A stretch of DNA of 64,000 nucleotides, taken from assembly GCF_001581005.1 (NCBI RefSeq), contig NZ_LHZV01000060.1, forward strand, positions 50,092 through 114,091. Direction: 5' to 3'. A program made the position numbers and the translations under genes. The stretch is from Acetobacter orleanensis (GTDB lineage Bacteria; Pseudomonadota; Alphaproteobacteria; Acetobacterales; Acetobacteraceae). Shown in pieces: positions 33,654-42,572 of this stretch. How positions within the stretch are numbered: position 1 is the stretch's first letter; each line of letters begins with the position of its first letter. Under the pieces are notes generated by a model, which was not told where the DNA came from, did no database searches, and saw nothing but the letters and a program-made list of their open reading frames with translations.

Positions 33654-34132
33654 GCAGCCCCTCCGTCCTGTCCATCCCGTGCGGCGGGAATGCTGATGCG
33701 GCGCGAGCGCTGACGGGCTTCCTCACGGCGCTGGCGCGCAGCGTTTGGTTCCCAGATCTGAAAAGTGCGACCTACGCCCATGAACGCAACCGCTGCACTT
33801 TCCGTAATCCCTGCGTGTTCACGAAGGAAATCGGGAATGATGATGCGGCCTTCACGGTCCGGGTCGAGCGGGTAGGCATCCGCATACAAGGCTGCGGCGA
33901 GGTCATCATGGTCTTCAGAAAACATGTCCAGCCGATCCAGCGGCTGGGTGAGGTGAGAGAACGCTCCCGCGGGCCATGCTTCAATGCAGGGCATTGTATG
34001 GGAGGGTCGCAGGATCACCAGTGAATCGCCTTCCGTATGCTGCGCCTTCAGAACAGTGCGGAATCCGGCAGGAATCGAAACGCGACCTTTCGCGTCGAAC
34101 CGATTCTCATGCGTGCCGAGAAACACACTCAC
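33650..34132 (-). CDS. mraZ: Transcriptional regulator MraZ
   Basis: First gene of the division/murein block and, in other bacteria, a DNA-binding autoregulator of it. The 160-residue product has two SpoVT/AbrB-like halves: [22 protein letters not shown], and the second with [23 protein letters not shown]-terminal tail rich in Arg/Glu/Ala follows. A cluster of evenly spaced TGGGA boxes lies about 75-110 bases upstream of the start. Confidence 0.94.
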   Translation of the reverse strand: MSVFLGTHENRFDAKGRVSIPAGFRTVLKAQHTEGDSLVILRPSHTMPCIEAWPAGAFSHLTQPLDRLDMFSEDHDDLAAALYADAYPLDPDREGRIIIPDFLREHAGITESAAVAFMGVGRTFQIWEPNAARQRREEARQRSRRISIPAARDGQDGGAA

Positions 34133-34208
34133 GTAAGACGATGTCCTTCTGATTCAGACCTTTCCGTTCGCAGAACAGCGGGGAACGGAGCCACCTTCAC
34201 CACTTTCA

Positions 34209-34243
34209 TGGTGTGTTATGGGATAGCATGGGATTTTATGGGA
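34209..34243. promoter_or_regulatory. Probable MraZ-binding boxes (10-base-spaced TGGGA repeats)
   Basis: TGGGA occurs at 34219-34223, 34229-34233 and 34239-34243, each separated by exactly 5 bases, with a degenerate TGGTG at 34209-34213 in the same register. E. coli MraZ is known to bind TGGGN direct repeats separated by 5 bases upstream of its own operon. Here the motif reads on the plus strand while mraZ is on the minus strand. Position and spacing make autoregulation of the cluster very likely. Confidence 0.8.
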
Positions 34244-34447
34244 CGCAAATGAAAAAGGCAGAAAAAACAGCAGAAAACCGCCATTTGTAAAGTAGTTCTG
34301 AAAAACTGTTCTGGCACATGAAAGCAATGATGAAATAGAGATAAATAACACTTTGCCACATCATGTTCTTCAAATGTTCTGAATATATGCGCAAATATCG
34401 GCTTTAAGCCGTTCAATGCGGGTGCAAATGGGGCAGAAACAGAAAAT

Positions 34448-34859
<412 letters not shown>

Positions 34860-34951
34860 GGCGCCACCCTGCGTCGGGCGGCACAGCAGGTCAAGAGGCA
34901 AGCGTATCGGAATCGTATCGGCAGGCGCCAAGAATGCGGTATGCTGGTGTT

Positions 34952-35995
34952 ATGAGAGTTCTTGCCGAGCCTGAGCGCGCTCAGGGTGTTCCCGCCTGTC
35001 CCAACCTGTCCTCCCGCCTTCTACTGGCGTGGATACGCTGGCAGGCGCGGCGGCGTAACGCCAGAACGCCTCAAAACCCTGTTCCGATGGTCGAAAGCCT
35101 TGTGCCGGAAAGCCTCCGGGATGAAAACGCGGCACAGGCGGCTTTTCTGGCGGCCCTTCGTAAGGCGATGGATACGCCGTCTTTCCCCACACGGCTTTCT
35201 TCGCTGGGGATTAGAAAAGTTCTGTCTCTTTCCGTGCCCGGCGCGGCTGGCTCCATGCAGGCAAGGCTTTATCTGCCGTATGGGCGGGTGCGGGGGGCGG
35301 TGCTGTATTTGCACGGGGGCGGGTTTGTGCATTGCGGCCTGAATTCGCACCATGGGCTTTGCTGCCGTCTGGCGCGGGTTTCCGGTGCGGCGGTGCTGTT
35401 GCCGGATTATCGGTTGGCGCCCGAGCATCCGTATCCCGCTGCGGCGGACGATGCGCTATGCGCCCTGCGTTGGCTGGCAGACCTGTCCGCACGGCTTTGG
35501 GGAGGCAAGGTTGCTGTGGCGGGGGATAGCGCCGGGGGCAACCTGTCCGCCGTGCTGGCGCAGGATGGGGCGGCGGGGCACGGGCCGGTTCCGGCGTTGC
35601 AACTGCTCTATTATCCCTCTCTGTATGGCGCGCAGGTTTTTCCCTCGCATGAGCTTTATGCGGAAGGCTATTTCCTCTCCCGTGCCTCCATGCAGTGGTA
35701 TGGGGACCAGTATATTGCGCGGGAGGAAGACTGGGCCGCCCCGCGCTTTGTCCCCGGCCTTAAGCCTGATCTGTCCGGTCTGGCTCCCGCGGTGATTGTC
35801 ACGGCGGAATGTGACCCGATGCGGGATGAAGGCGCGGCCTATGCCGAGGCGCTACGGCAGGCGGGTGTGCCGGTGCAGTATAAATGCTATCGCGGCGCGC
35901 TGCATGGTTTCCTGAATTTTTACGCGCTTATGCCCAACGGTAAAGCCGCGCTCAGGCTGGGTGGCCGTGCTTTGCGGAAAGCCTTTGCGCGCTGA
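34952..35995 (+). CDS. Alpha/beta hydrolase (hormone-sensitive lipase-type esterase)
   Basis: A 347-residue carboxylesterase-like protein. The HSL-family oxyanion motif LYLHGGGFVHCG is followed by VLLPDYRLAPEHPYPAAADDA and the nucleophile elbow VAGDSAGGNLSAVL. An Asp in TAECDPMRDEGAAYAE and a His in YRGALHGFLNFYAL complete the triad. There is no signal peptide, so it is probably cytoplasmic; substrate unknown. The start is uncertain: 34952 or 34934 are both in frame. The longer open frame back to 34526 is antisense to rnpB and not coding. Confidence 0.88.
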   Translation: MRVLAEPERAQGVPACPNLSSRLLLAWIRWQARRRNARTPQNPVPMVESLVPESLRDENAAQAAFLAALRKAMDTPSFPTRLSSLGIRKVLSLSVPGAAGSMQARLYLPYGRVRGAVLYLHGGGFVHCGLNSHHGLCCRLARVSGAAVLLPDYRLAPEHPYPAAADDALCALRWLADLSARLWGGKVAVAGDSAGGNLSAVLAQDGAAGHGPVPALQLLYYPSLYGAQVFPSHELYAEGYFLSRASMQWYGDQYIAREEDWAAPRFVPGLKPDLSGLAPAVIVTAECDPMRDEGAAYAEALRQAGVPVQYKCYRGALHGFLNFYALMPNGKAALRLGGRALRKAFAR

Positions 35996-36017
35996 ACATC
36001 CTGAGGTGTTCAGCGCG
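35988..36017. terminator. Hairpin between convergent genes, possible terminator
   Basis: The arms CGCGCTGAACA and TGTTCAGCGCG form an 11 bp perfect stem with an 8-base loop, starting at the stop codon of the hydrolase gene and facing the convergent minus-strand gene ending at 36026. There is no T-run on either side, so termination would be weak or factor-assisted. Confidence 0.55.
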
Positions 36018-36025
36018 TCGCACCC

Positions 36026-36481
36026 TTAAGGGATTGGGTGAAAGAGGGTGGGAGACCCCTGATCGGACATAATGACGTGGTTCATCCGGTCAATCCGCAG
36101 GGTGAACAGTTTGGGCAGTTCCCCTTTAGGGCCGGGGCAGGAGCCGGATGTTTTCTGCATCACGTCAATGCGGGAGGCCGTTGGCGGGTCATTACCATTT
36201 ACTACAAATAGCAGACAGTCCGGCTTGATTTGCGTCATGCCGTTATGGGTGACCGTCACGCGCAGGTGGCGCACCAGAGCGGTATCATCAAACCAGCTTT
36301 CCGGCCGGAAGGTGTAGCGGTCCGTCAGCGTGTCGAGCACGCCACTTTTCGCGAGCACAATCACCAGCACGGAAATGGGCAGCACCAGCATTAGACGGCG
36401 GAGAATATGCTGCCGCAATGTGCGTTTGCGAAACGGGCCGCGCAGTTGCGGGGTGGTGGGTTTGGGTGTGTTTGTGTTCAT
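36026..36481 (-). CDS. Single-pass membrane protein of unknown function
   Basis: A 151-residue protein. A basic N-terminus of about 30 residues (RGPFRKRTLRQHILRR) precedes one membrane segment (LMLVLPISVLVIVLAKSGVL). The rest is a probable periplasmic domain with YTFRPESWFDDTALVRHLRV, two Cys (KPDCLLFV and SGSCPGPKG) that could pair, and a C-terminal LFTLRIDRMNHVIMSDQG. I recognise no family. Its start at 36481 overlaps the zwf stop by 4 bases, so it is co-translated with zwf. Confidence 0.72.
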   Translation of the reverse strand: MNTNTPKPTTPQLRGPFRKRTLRQHILRRLMLVLPISVLVIVLAKSGVLDTLTDRYTFRPESWFDDTALVRHLRVTVTHNGMTQIKPDCLLFVVNGNDPPTASRIDVMQKTSGSCPGPKGELPKLFTLRIDRMNHVIMSDQGSPTLFHPIP

Positions 36482-37950
36482 GTCAGCATATCTTCGTGCC
36501 ACAGGGCGCCGTCACGCGCCAGTAGGGCGCGGGTTGAGGCAGGCCCCCAGCTTCCAGCCGGGTAGGGTTCTAGCGGTGAGAGCGCATGGCGCCATGAGTC
36601 GAGGATCGGTTCAATCCAGCGCCATGAGGCTTCGACTTCATCCCGGCGGATAAACAGGGCCGGGTTGCCGCGTACGGCGTCCAGAAGCAGGCGCTCATAG
36701 GAATCATGATATTCGATGGTGAACTGGTTCTCGTACGACATATCAAGCGCTGCATTGCGCACGCGGAAGCCCCCTGCGCCGGGGTCTTTGGTCGCCAGAA
36801 CGAGTGAAAGACCTTCCTTGGGGGCAATGCGGATAACCAGTCGGCCGGGGGAGGGCGTGTTGGTAAAAATCGGCCACATCTGCGGGCGGAATTGCAGCAC
36901 GATTTCCGTTGTCTTGGCCGCCAGCCGCTTGCCGGTGCGCAGGTAGAACGGCGTGTTGCCCCAGCGGGAGGAGCGGATTTTAGTGCGGATCGCGACAAAG
37001 GTTTCCGTATTGCTGGCGCGGTTCTGGGCCAGATCCTCGGCGTAGCTCGGCACGTCCTGCCCATCAATGCGGCCAGCGGTGTACTGCCCGCGAATAACAT
37101 TGTGGCGCACCATGTCCGGCGTCATCGGACGCAGCGCGTTCAGAACCTTCAGCTTTTCGTTCCGCAGGTCATCAGCCTGCAAGGAGGCCGGGGCATCCAT
37201 CGCCACCATGCACAGCACCTGCAACAGGTGGTTCTGCACCATGTCCCGCAGAGCGCCGGATTCGTCGTAATACGGACCGCGCTTGCCAACCCCCACAGTT
37301 TCCGCCGCGGTAATCTGCACATGCGCAATGGCATCGGAAGACCAGAGTTTTTCTAGCGCCGGGTTAGCAAACCGGAGTGCCAGAATGTTCTGAACGCCCT
37401 CTTTTCCCAGATAGTGGTCAATCCGGTAGATTGAGTCTTCCGAGAAGAAGCGGCCTACGCCGTCATTGATTTCGGTCGCTGTTTTCAGATTCACCCCGAT
37501 GGGTTTTTCCAGCACGACACGGGTGATGGGGGTAATCAGGCTGTGGTCTGCAAGGGCCGCGCACAGCGGAGCATACAGGGCCGGGCTGGTGGCCAGATAA
37601 AAGACTCGCGTGCGCTCCGCATCGCTCAGGCGGTCTTTTAAAGCCGTCCAGTCACTGTCTTCTTTCGTGGCGTCGAGCGAGACATACTGCACAATGGCCA
37701 GAAACTTGTTCAGCGTTTCCGTGTCTTGCGCGGCAGCGGGTGAGAATTCTTTTAAGGCGCGGCCCACCTGCTCACGGTACTGGTCCGGGGAGTGGGCGGA
37801 GCGTGCCACACAGATAATGCTGGCATCATCCTGAAATTCCTGCGCGTGGAAGCGCTGTAAAAACGCAGGCAGAAGCTTGCGCATTGTCAGATCGCCCGTA
37901 GCGCCGAAGATAATAAAATCGAAAGGGTCAATTCGATTAGTGTGCGCCAT
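36478..37950 (-). CDS. zwf: Glucose-6-phosphate 1-dehydrogenase
   Basis: Oxidises glucose 6-phosphate to 6-phosphogluconolactone with NAD(P), entry to the pentose phosphate pathway, the main sugar route in many acetic acid bacteria. In 490 residues: nucleotide loop FGATGDLTMRKLLPAFL, VVLEKPIGVNLKTATEIN, the active-site motif YRIDHYLGKEGVQN, and later ADDLRNEKLKVLNALRP. Full length. A small membrane-protein gene follows with a 4-base overlap. No pgl or gnd gene is adjacent. Confidence 0.96.
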   Translation of the reverse strand: MAHTNRIDPFDFIIFGATGDLTMRKLLPAFLQRFHAQEFQDDASIICVARSAHSPDQYREQVGRALKEFSPAAAQDTETLNKFLAIVQYVSLDATKEDSDWTALKDRLSDAERTRVFYLATSPALYAPLCAALADHSLITPITRVVLEKPIGVNLKTATEINDGVGRFFSEDSIYRIDHYLGKEGVQNILALRFANPALEKLWSSDAIAHVQITAAETVGVGKRGPYYDESGALRDMVQNHLLQVLCMVAMDAPASLQADDLRNEKLKVLNALRPMTPDMVRHNVIRGQYTAGRIDGQDVPSYAEDLAQNRASNTETFVAIRTKIRSSRWGNTPFYLRTGKRLAAKTTEIVLQFRPQMWPIFTNTPSPGRLVIRIAPKEGLSLVLATKDPGAGGFRVRNAALDMSYENQFTIEYHDSYERLLLDAVRGNPALFIRRDEVEASWRWIEPILDSWRHALSPLEPYPAGSWGPASTRALLARDGALWHEDMLT

Positions 37951-38211
37951 GGCCTGAGTACTCCCGCAGGATTATGGGTGCCCTTGAAAAGCCCCAAACA
38001 AAGACTTTCTTCCCCGTGGATAGAGATAAAGAATGGGGCAGTCGGGAAAACGTTGTGGCAGACGGTTTGTCCATAAGGCTTCTGGCTGTCAAGGTAATTG
38101 ACCGCGCGGGCCGCTCGCGATAAGCCCGCGCCTTTGGTGTTCGGGCGTGGTGGGCGAAAGGCCTACCGCATTCTGGCCCGGAACACGGTCTGTAAACGGG
38201 GGAACTGGAGC
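37951..38211. other. Intergenic region between divergent zwf and the GapR-like gene
   Basis: About 260 bases between divergent genes. It should contain the promoters of both; I see no clear operator, RNA or extra gene in it. Confidence 0.4.
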
Positions 38212-38484
38212 ATGGATACCGAAGGATTTTCCGGTGGTGATGATGCCGCTGTGGGTGGCATCGCCGCTGACCGGCTGAGAAGCATCATCGAGCGTGTCGA
38301 GCGTCTGGAAGAAGAACGCAAGGCGCTTGCTGGCGATATCAAGGATATCTTTACCGAAGCCAAGTCCGCCGGGTTTGATGTTAAGGTCATTCGGCAGATT
38401 ATCCGCCTGCGCAAGCAGGAGCCGAGTGAGGTGGAAGAGCAGGAAACCCTGCTTGATATCTATCGTCGCGCCCTTGGAATGTAA
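38212..38484 (+). CDS. GapR-like nucleoid-associated protein (DUF2312)
   Basis: A 90-residue all-helical protein matching the DUF2312 family, whose Caulobacter member GapR binds overtwisted DNA ahead of replication and transcription machinery. Conserved features visible: AADRLRSIIERVERLEEERK (coiled-coil dimer helix), DIKDIFTEAKSAGFDVKVIR and QIIRLRKQE, the DNA-binding region. Start 38212 follows GGAACTGGAGC; the longer frame to 38098 is not conserved. It probably shapes chromosome topology here too. Confidence 0.9.
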   Translation: MDTEGFSGGDDAAVGGIAADRLRSIIERVERLEEERKALAGDIKDIFTEAKSAGFDVKVIRQIIRLRKQEPSEVEEQETLLDIYRRALGM

Positions 38485-38566
38485 TAAAAACCGTGTAGCA
38501 CCCGCGGGTGCCCTGATGGGGCGTCCCGCTGTTGCATGGAGTCCTGTCATGTCGGGTCTGTAAGGA

Positions 38567-39238
38567 ATGATGTCTGTGGTGTTTCCAGATTGGATGCCGC
38601 TTTGGGCGCAACTGCTGGTGATAGCTATTGCTATTGTCTTCGGCCTTGCGTTTCTGATGATGCCTTTTGCCGTTTTTGGTGTGAAAGGCAGACTGGTTGA
38701 ACTGGAACTGCATATTCAGGAAATGCAGGCCGAGCTGCGGGCGCTGTCCATGCGTCTGGCTGCGGGGCCGGGACAGTCCGAGCGCCCCGCGCATGAAAAT
38801 GCGTCGTTACTCCGCCCCCCCGCGCCTGAAGGCGTGCAGGTGGAGGAAATTCGTCCGCCGGAACCCGTCCAGCCCTCTCCCATTCTGTCTGCCCCTGTGC
38901 TGACACCGCTGCGGACTCCCAAAGTGTCCGATGCGTATGAACCGCGCCGGGATGCGCCACCTGCGCCCAATCTGGAGCCGGAACCACGGGAAGTCGGGGG
39001 GCATCGTGTCATGCCATGGCACGAACCGCAGAAAGATGCGTCCGGGCGGAAGGAGCCTTTAGCAGACGCCATGCGTCGCTATCAGGCGCCGGATGCGGAC
39101 CAGCCACCTTACCGGCCAGATTTTTTACGCGCACCCACGCAGCCAGCAGAGCCGCGCGTTAATCGGCCTTATGATGAAAATACAGGGCGGTCTGAGCCCG
39201 TGCTGAACTGGCCGCCCCGCAAACCGGCCGATTTTTAA
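38567..39238 (+). CDS. Membrane-anchored coiled-coil/proline-rich protein of unknown function
   Basis: A 223-residue protein. Residues about 8-38 form one membrane segment (MPLWAQLLVIAIAIVFGLAF), followed by a short coiled coil (KGRLVELELHIQEMQAELRA). A long Pro/Glu/Arg-rich, probably disordered cytoplasmic tail ends in SEPVLNWPPRKPADF. I do not recognise a family. The layout (anchor, short coiled coil, disordered tail) resembles envelope or division scaffolds, but nothing in the sequence proves this. It lies 80 bases after the GapR-like gene on the same strand. Confidence 0.68.
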   Translation: MMSVVFPDWMPLWAQLLVIAIAIVFGLAFLMMPFAVFGVKGRLVELELHIQEMQAELRALSMRLAAGPGQSERPAHENASLLRPPAPEGVQVEEIRPPEPVQPSPILSAPVLTPLRTPKVSDAYEPRRDAPPAPNLEPEPREVGGHRVMPWHEPQKDASGRKEPLADAMRRYQAPDADQPPYRPDFLRAPTQPAEPRVNRPYDENTGRSEPVLNWPPRKPADF

Positions 39239-39245
39239 GGGGAAA

Positions 39246-39264
39246 GGAAGGGCGTTTCCCTTCC
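39246..39264 (-). terminator. Weak hairpin terminator after proB
   Basis: On the minus strand GGAAGGG-AAACG-CCCTTCC is a 7 bp stem followed by TTTCCCCTT. It starts right at the proB stop and faces the convergent gene ending at 39238. Confidence 0.5.
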
Positions 39265-40395
39265 TCACACCATAACGAGATCATCCCGATGAATGATCTC
39301 ATCCCGTCCCTGCCAGCCCAGAATGTCAGACAGTTCTGAGGAGCGATGCCCTGCAATCAGGCGGGCGTCATCGGCGTCATAAGCGGATAGGCCACGCGCC
39401 AGAACGCGCCCGCCATTATCAGTTACAACGACCAGATCGCCCTGCGTGAACTCACCCTTCACGCCCAGAACGCCCGCGGGTAACAAAGACCCCCCTTGGC
39501 GCAGGGCACCTGCGGCGCCCTCATCAATCATAATTTCACCCGCAGGGGTCAGGCTGCCGGCAATCCACTGTTTGCGGGCTGTCTGCGCACAGGTCTGCGG
39601 CAAAAACCAAGAGCAACGGGCTCCTTCCTGCAGCGCACGCAGGGGGTGGTCCTGCTTGCCAAGGGCAATCGCCATCGCGCAGCCAGAGCGGGTTGCAATG
39701 CCTGCCGCCAGAAGTTTAGTACGCATGCCGCCGGAAGAATAACCGGGAGGCGGCTCGCCTCCCATGGCCTCAATCTCCGCCGTCATGGTTTCAATGACAG
39801 GCAGATGCTGGGCATCCGGGTTGGTGCGTGGGTCTGCCGTGTAAAGGCCGTCAATATCCGAGAGCAGGACAAGCTGATCCGCTCCGGTCATCTGGGCAAC
39901 GCGCGCGGCTAGGCGGTCATTATCGCCAAAACGGATTTCTGAGGTGGCGATCGTATCGTTCTCGTTGATAACCGGCACGCATCCCAGCCCAAGCAGGGTG
40001 TCCAGTGTCGCACGAGCATTCAGATACCGCTTGCGGTCTTCCGTATCTTCGGGGGTCAGTAAAAGCTGAGCCGCAGTCAGCCCCTGTGCGGAGAGCGCCT
40101 GACTCCACGCTTGCGCCAGACTGATCTGCCCCACCGCGGCTGCGGCCTGTTTTTCTGGCAGGCGGAGCGCGCCATGTGTCAGCCCCAACGTGTGGCGGGC
40201 CAGTGCAATAGCGCCGGAGGAAACAACGGTGACATCGGTGCCCTGCCGCCGCAGTTGCGCGATATCCTCGGCCACGCTGGCCAGCCACGTCTTTCGTGGG
40301 GCTGCTTTGTCCGGGTCCACCACTAGCGCACTGCCGATCTTGATAACAAGCCGTCGCGCGGAAGAAAGGGAAGGGCTGGTGAGGCGTCCGGTCAT
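39265..40395 (-). CDS. proB: Glutamate 5-kinase
   Basis: First step of proline synthesis, phosphorylating glutamate. The 376-residue protein has the amino acid kinase domain: RLVIKIGSALVVDPD, VTVVSSGAIALARHTLG, VPVINENDTIATSEIRFGDND, LVLLSDIDGLYTADPR and SGGMRTKLLAAGIATRSG. A C-terminal PUA domain begins around residue 285 (GSLTPAGEIMIDEGAAGALR), as in E. coli ProB. It lies about 50 bases downstream of obg on the same strand; obg-proB is a frequent pairing. Confidence 0.96.
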   Translation of the reverse strand: MTGRLTSPSLSSARRLVIKIGSALVVDPDKAAPRKTWLASVAEDIAQLRRQGTDVTVVSSGAIALARHTLGLTHGALRLPEKQAAAAVGQISLAQAWSQALSAQGLTAAQLLLTPEDTEDRKRYLNARATLDTLLGLGCVPVINENDTIATSEIRFGDNDRLAARVAQMTGADQLVLLSDIDGLYTADPRTNPDAQHLPVIETMTAEIEAMGGEPPPGYSSGGMRTKLLAAGIATRSGCAMAIALGKQDHPLRALQEGARCSWFLPQTCAQTARKQWIAGSLTPAGEIMIDEGAAGALRQGGSLLPAGVLGVKGEFTQGDLVVVTDNGGRVLARGLSAYDADDARLIAGHRSSELSDILGWQGRDEIIHRDDLVMV

Positions 40396-40442
40396 GGAAA
40401 GCAGTCCATTCTCTGTCGTGACCCCGGAGGGGTATGTAGAGC

Positions 40443-41468
<1,026 letters not shown>

Positions 41469-41483
41469 TCAACGCCAGAACAG

Positions 41484-41515
41484 GAAAAGGGGCCGATCCT
41501 GTGAGGACCGGCCCC
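41484..41515 (-). terminator. Rho-independent terminator after rpmA
   Basis: On the minus strand the arms GGGGCCGGTCCT and AGGATCGGCCCC, with one mismatch and a 3-base loop, are followed by TTTTCCTG. It ends the rplU-rpmA transcript upstream of obg, though readthrough is likely given the usual rplU-rpmA-obg order. Confidence 0.82.
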
Positions 41516-41563
41516 TTGCCATTCCGGCCACGGGAAAAACGCGTGGTGGAGCTTGCCGAATAC

Positions 41564-41833
41564 TTATTCAGCAGCAGCCGGCAGCGCGTCCACGGAAACG
41601 TGCACGCGGCCTTCGGCGCGACGCTCAAAGCGAACGCTGCCGTCAATCAGAGCGAAGATGGTGTGGTCACGACCAACACCAACGTTCACGCCCGGCTTCA
41701 TCTTCGTGCCGCGCTGGCGGATGATGATGTTGCCAGCGATAACCTGTTCGCCACCAAATTTCTTAACGCCAAGACGGCGTCCGGCGCTGTCGCGCCCGTT
41801 GCGGGATGAACCGCCTGCTTTTTTTTGTGCCAT
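41564..41833 (-). CDS. rpmA: Large ribosomal subunit protein bL27
   Basis: An 89-residue ribosomal protein near the peptidyl transferase centre. It begins [20 protein letters not shown] with the conserved RNGRDS motif, followed by [19 protein letters not shown] and [18 protein letters not shown]. No N-terminal extension of the type processed in Firmicutes is seen. Follows rplU by about 45 bases. Confidence 0.98.
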   Translation of the reverse strand: MAQKKAGGSSRNGRDSAGRRLGVKKFGGEQVIAGNIIIRQRGTKMKPGVNVGVGRDHTIFALIDGSVRFERRAEGRVHVSVDALPAAAE

Positions 41834-41876
41834 GACCTAAGTCCTCCTTGGTCTTACCAGCCGAACCCTAAGGGGC

Positions 41877-42191
41877 TCAGGCGGCGTTAATCTCTTGAAT
41901 GCGCAGAACGGTAACCGGCTGACGGTGGCCATTCTTGCGGCGGCTGTTCTGCCGGCGGCGCTTCTTGAAGATGATGACCTTCTTGAGGCGGTCCTGAGCG
42001 ATGACGGTTGCCGTCACCTTTGCGCCAGCAACGGTGGGGGCGCCAATAGTGGTCGTGCCTTCGCCACCTACGGCAAGAACTTCATCAAAGGTGATGGTTG
42101 CGCCAGCTTCGGTTTCCAGCTTTTCAACCTTGAGCACCATGTTGGGCTCAACCCGATACTGCTTGCCGCCTGTGCGGATAACTGCGAACAT
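41877..42191 (-). CDS. rplU: Large ribosomal subunit protein bL21
   Basis: A 104-residue ribosomal protein. It starts [20 protein letters not shown], includes [20 protein letters not shown] and the basic [20 protein letters not shown] motif of the family. The ATG at 42191 is chosen; the open frame extends 32 codons upstream without conservation. First gene of rplU-rpmA; the next feature upstream is the divergent tRNA-Ser. Confidence 0.98.
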   Translation of the reverse strand: MFAVIRTGGKQYRVEPNMVLKVEKLETEAGATITFDEVLAVGGEGTTTIGAPTVAGAKVTATVIAQDRLKKVIIFKKRRRQNSRRKNGHRQPVTVLRIQEINAA

Positions 42192-42390
42192 AAAACCTGT
42201 CTCTCTTTCCGATCTCTGGACCTTCCGCGGCATAGGCGCAGGCGAAAAATCTGGTCGCTTTTTGTTCCTTGGCCGCATGGGCGGCATGGCTCCATCTTTG
42301 TGGAGTGGTGCGGCCTTTTACGGGGAGAGTCCCTCATCCGTCAACAAGAACTTGCGAGGCTGGTTGATCTCTGCTTAAACCCGGACCCAC

Positions 42391-42480
42391 GGAGAGATGC
42401 CGGAGCGGTCGAACGGGGCGGTCTCGAAAACCGTTGTGCAAGCAATTGTACCTAGGGTTCGAATCCCTGTCTCTCCGCCA
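42391..42480 (+). tRNA. tRNA-Ser (anticodon CGA)
   Basis: A 90-nt class II tRNA. Acceptor GGAGAGA pairs with the 3' TCTCTCC and CCA is encoded. The anticodon stem GCGGT/ACCGT frames the loop CTCGAAA with anticodon CGA (reads UCG). A long variable arm follows, and the T-arm is GGGTTCGAATCCC. The 3' end is used as the attachment site of the tandem integrative elements that follow; the tRNA stays intact. Confidence 0.96.
42464..42480 (+). repeat. Attachment site copy 1 (att, within tRNA-Ser 3' end)
   Basis: TCCCTGTCTCTCCGCCA is the 3' end of tRNA-Ser and recurs exactly at 46961-46977 and 51051-51067. An integrase gene starts 92 bases downstream. This marks the left end of tandem element 1. Confidence 0.9.
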
Positions 42481-42572
42481 GAGATGAAATTCCCAATGAA
42501 AACAACGACTTATGAACTTCCTCCGGTAGCTCAACCTACCGTGTCGGTAGCGGTCCAGCGGTAGTCCTTCAC

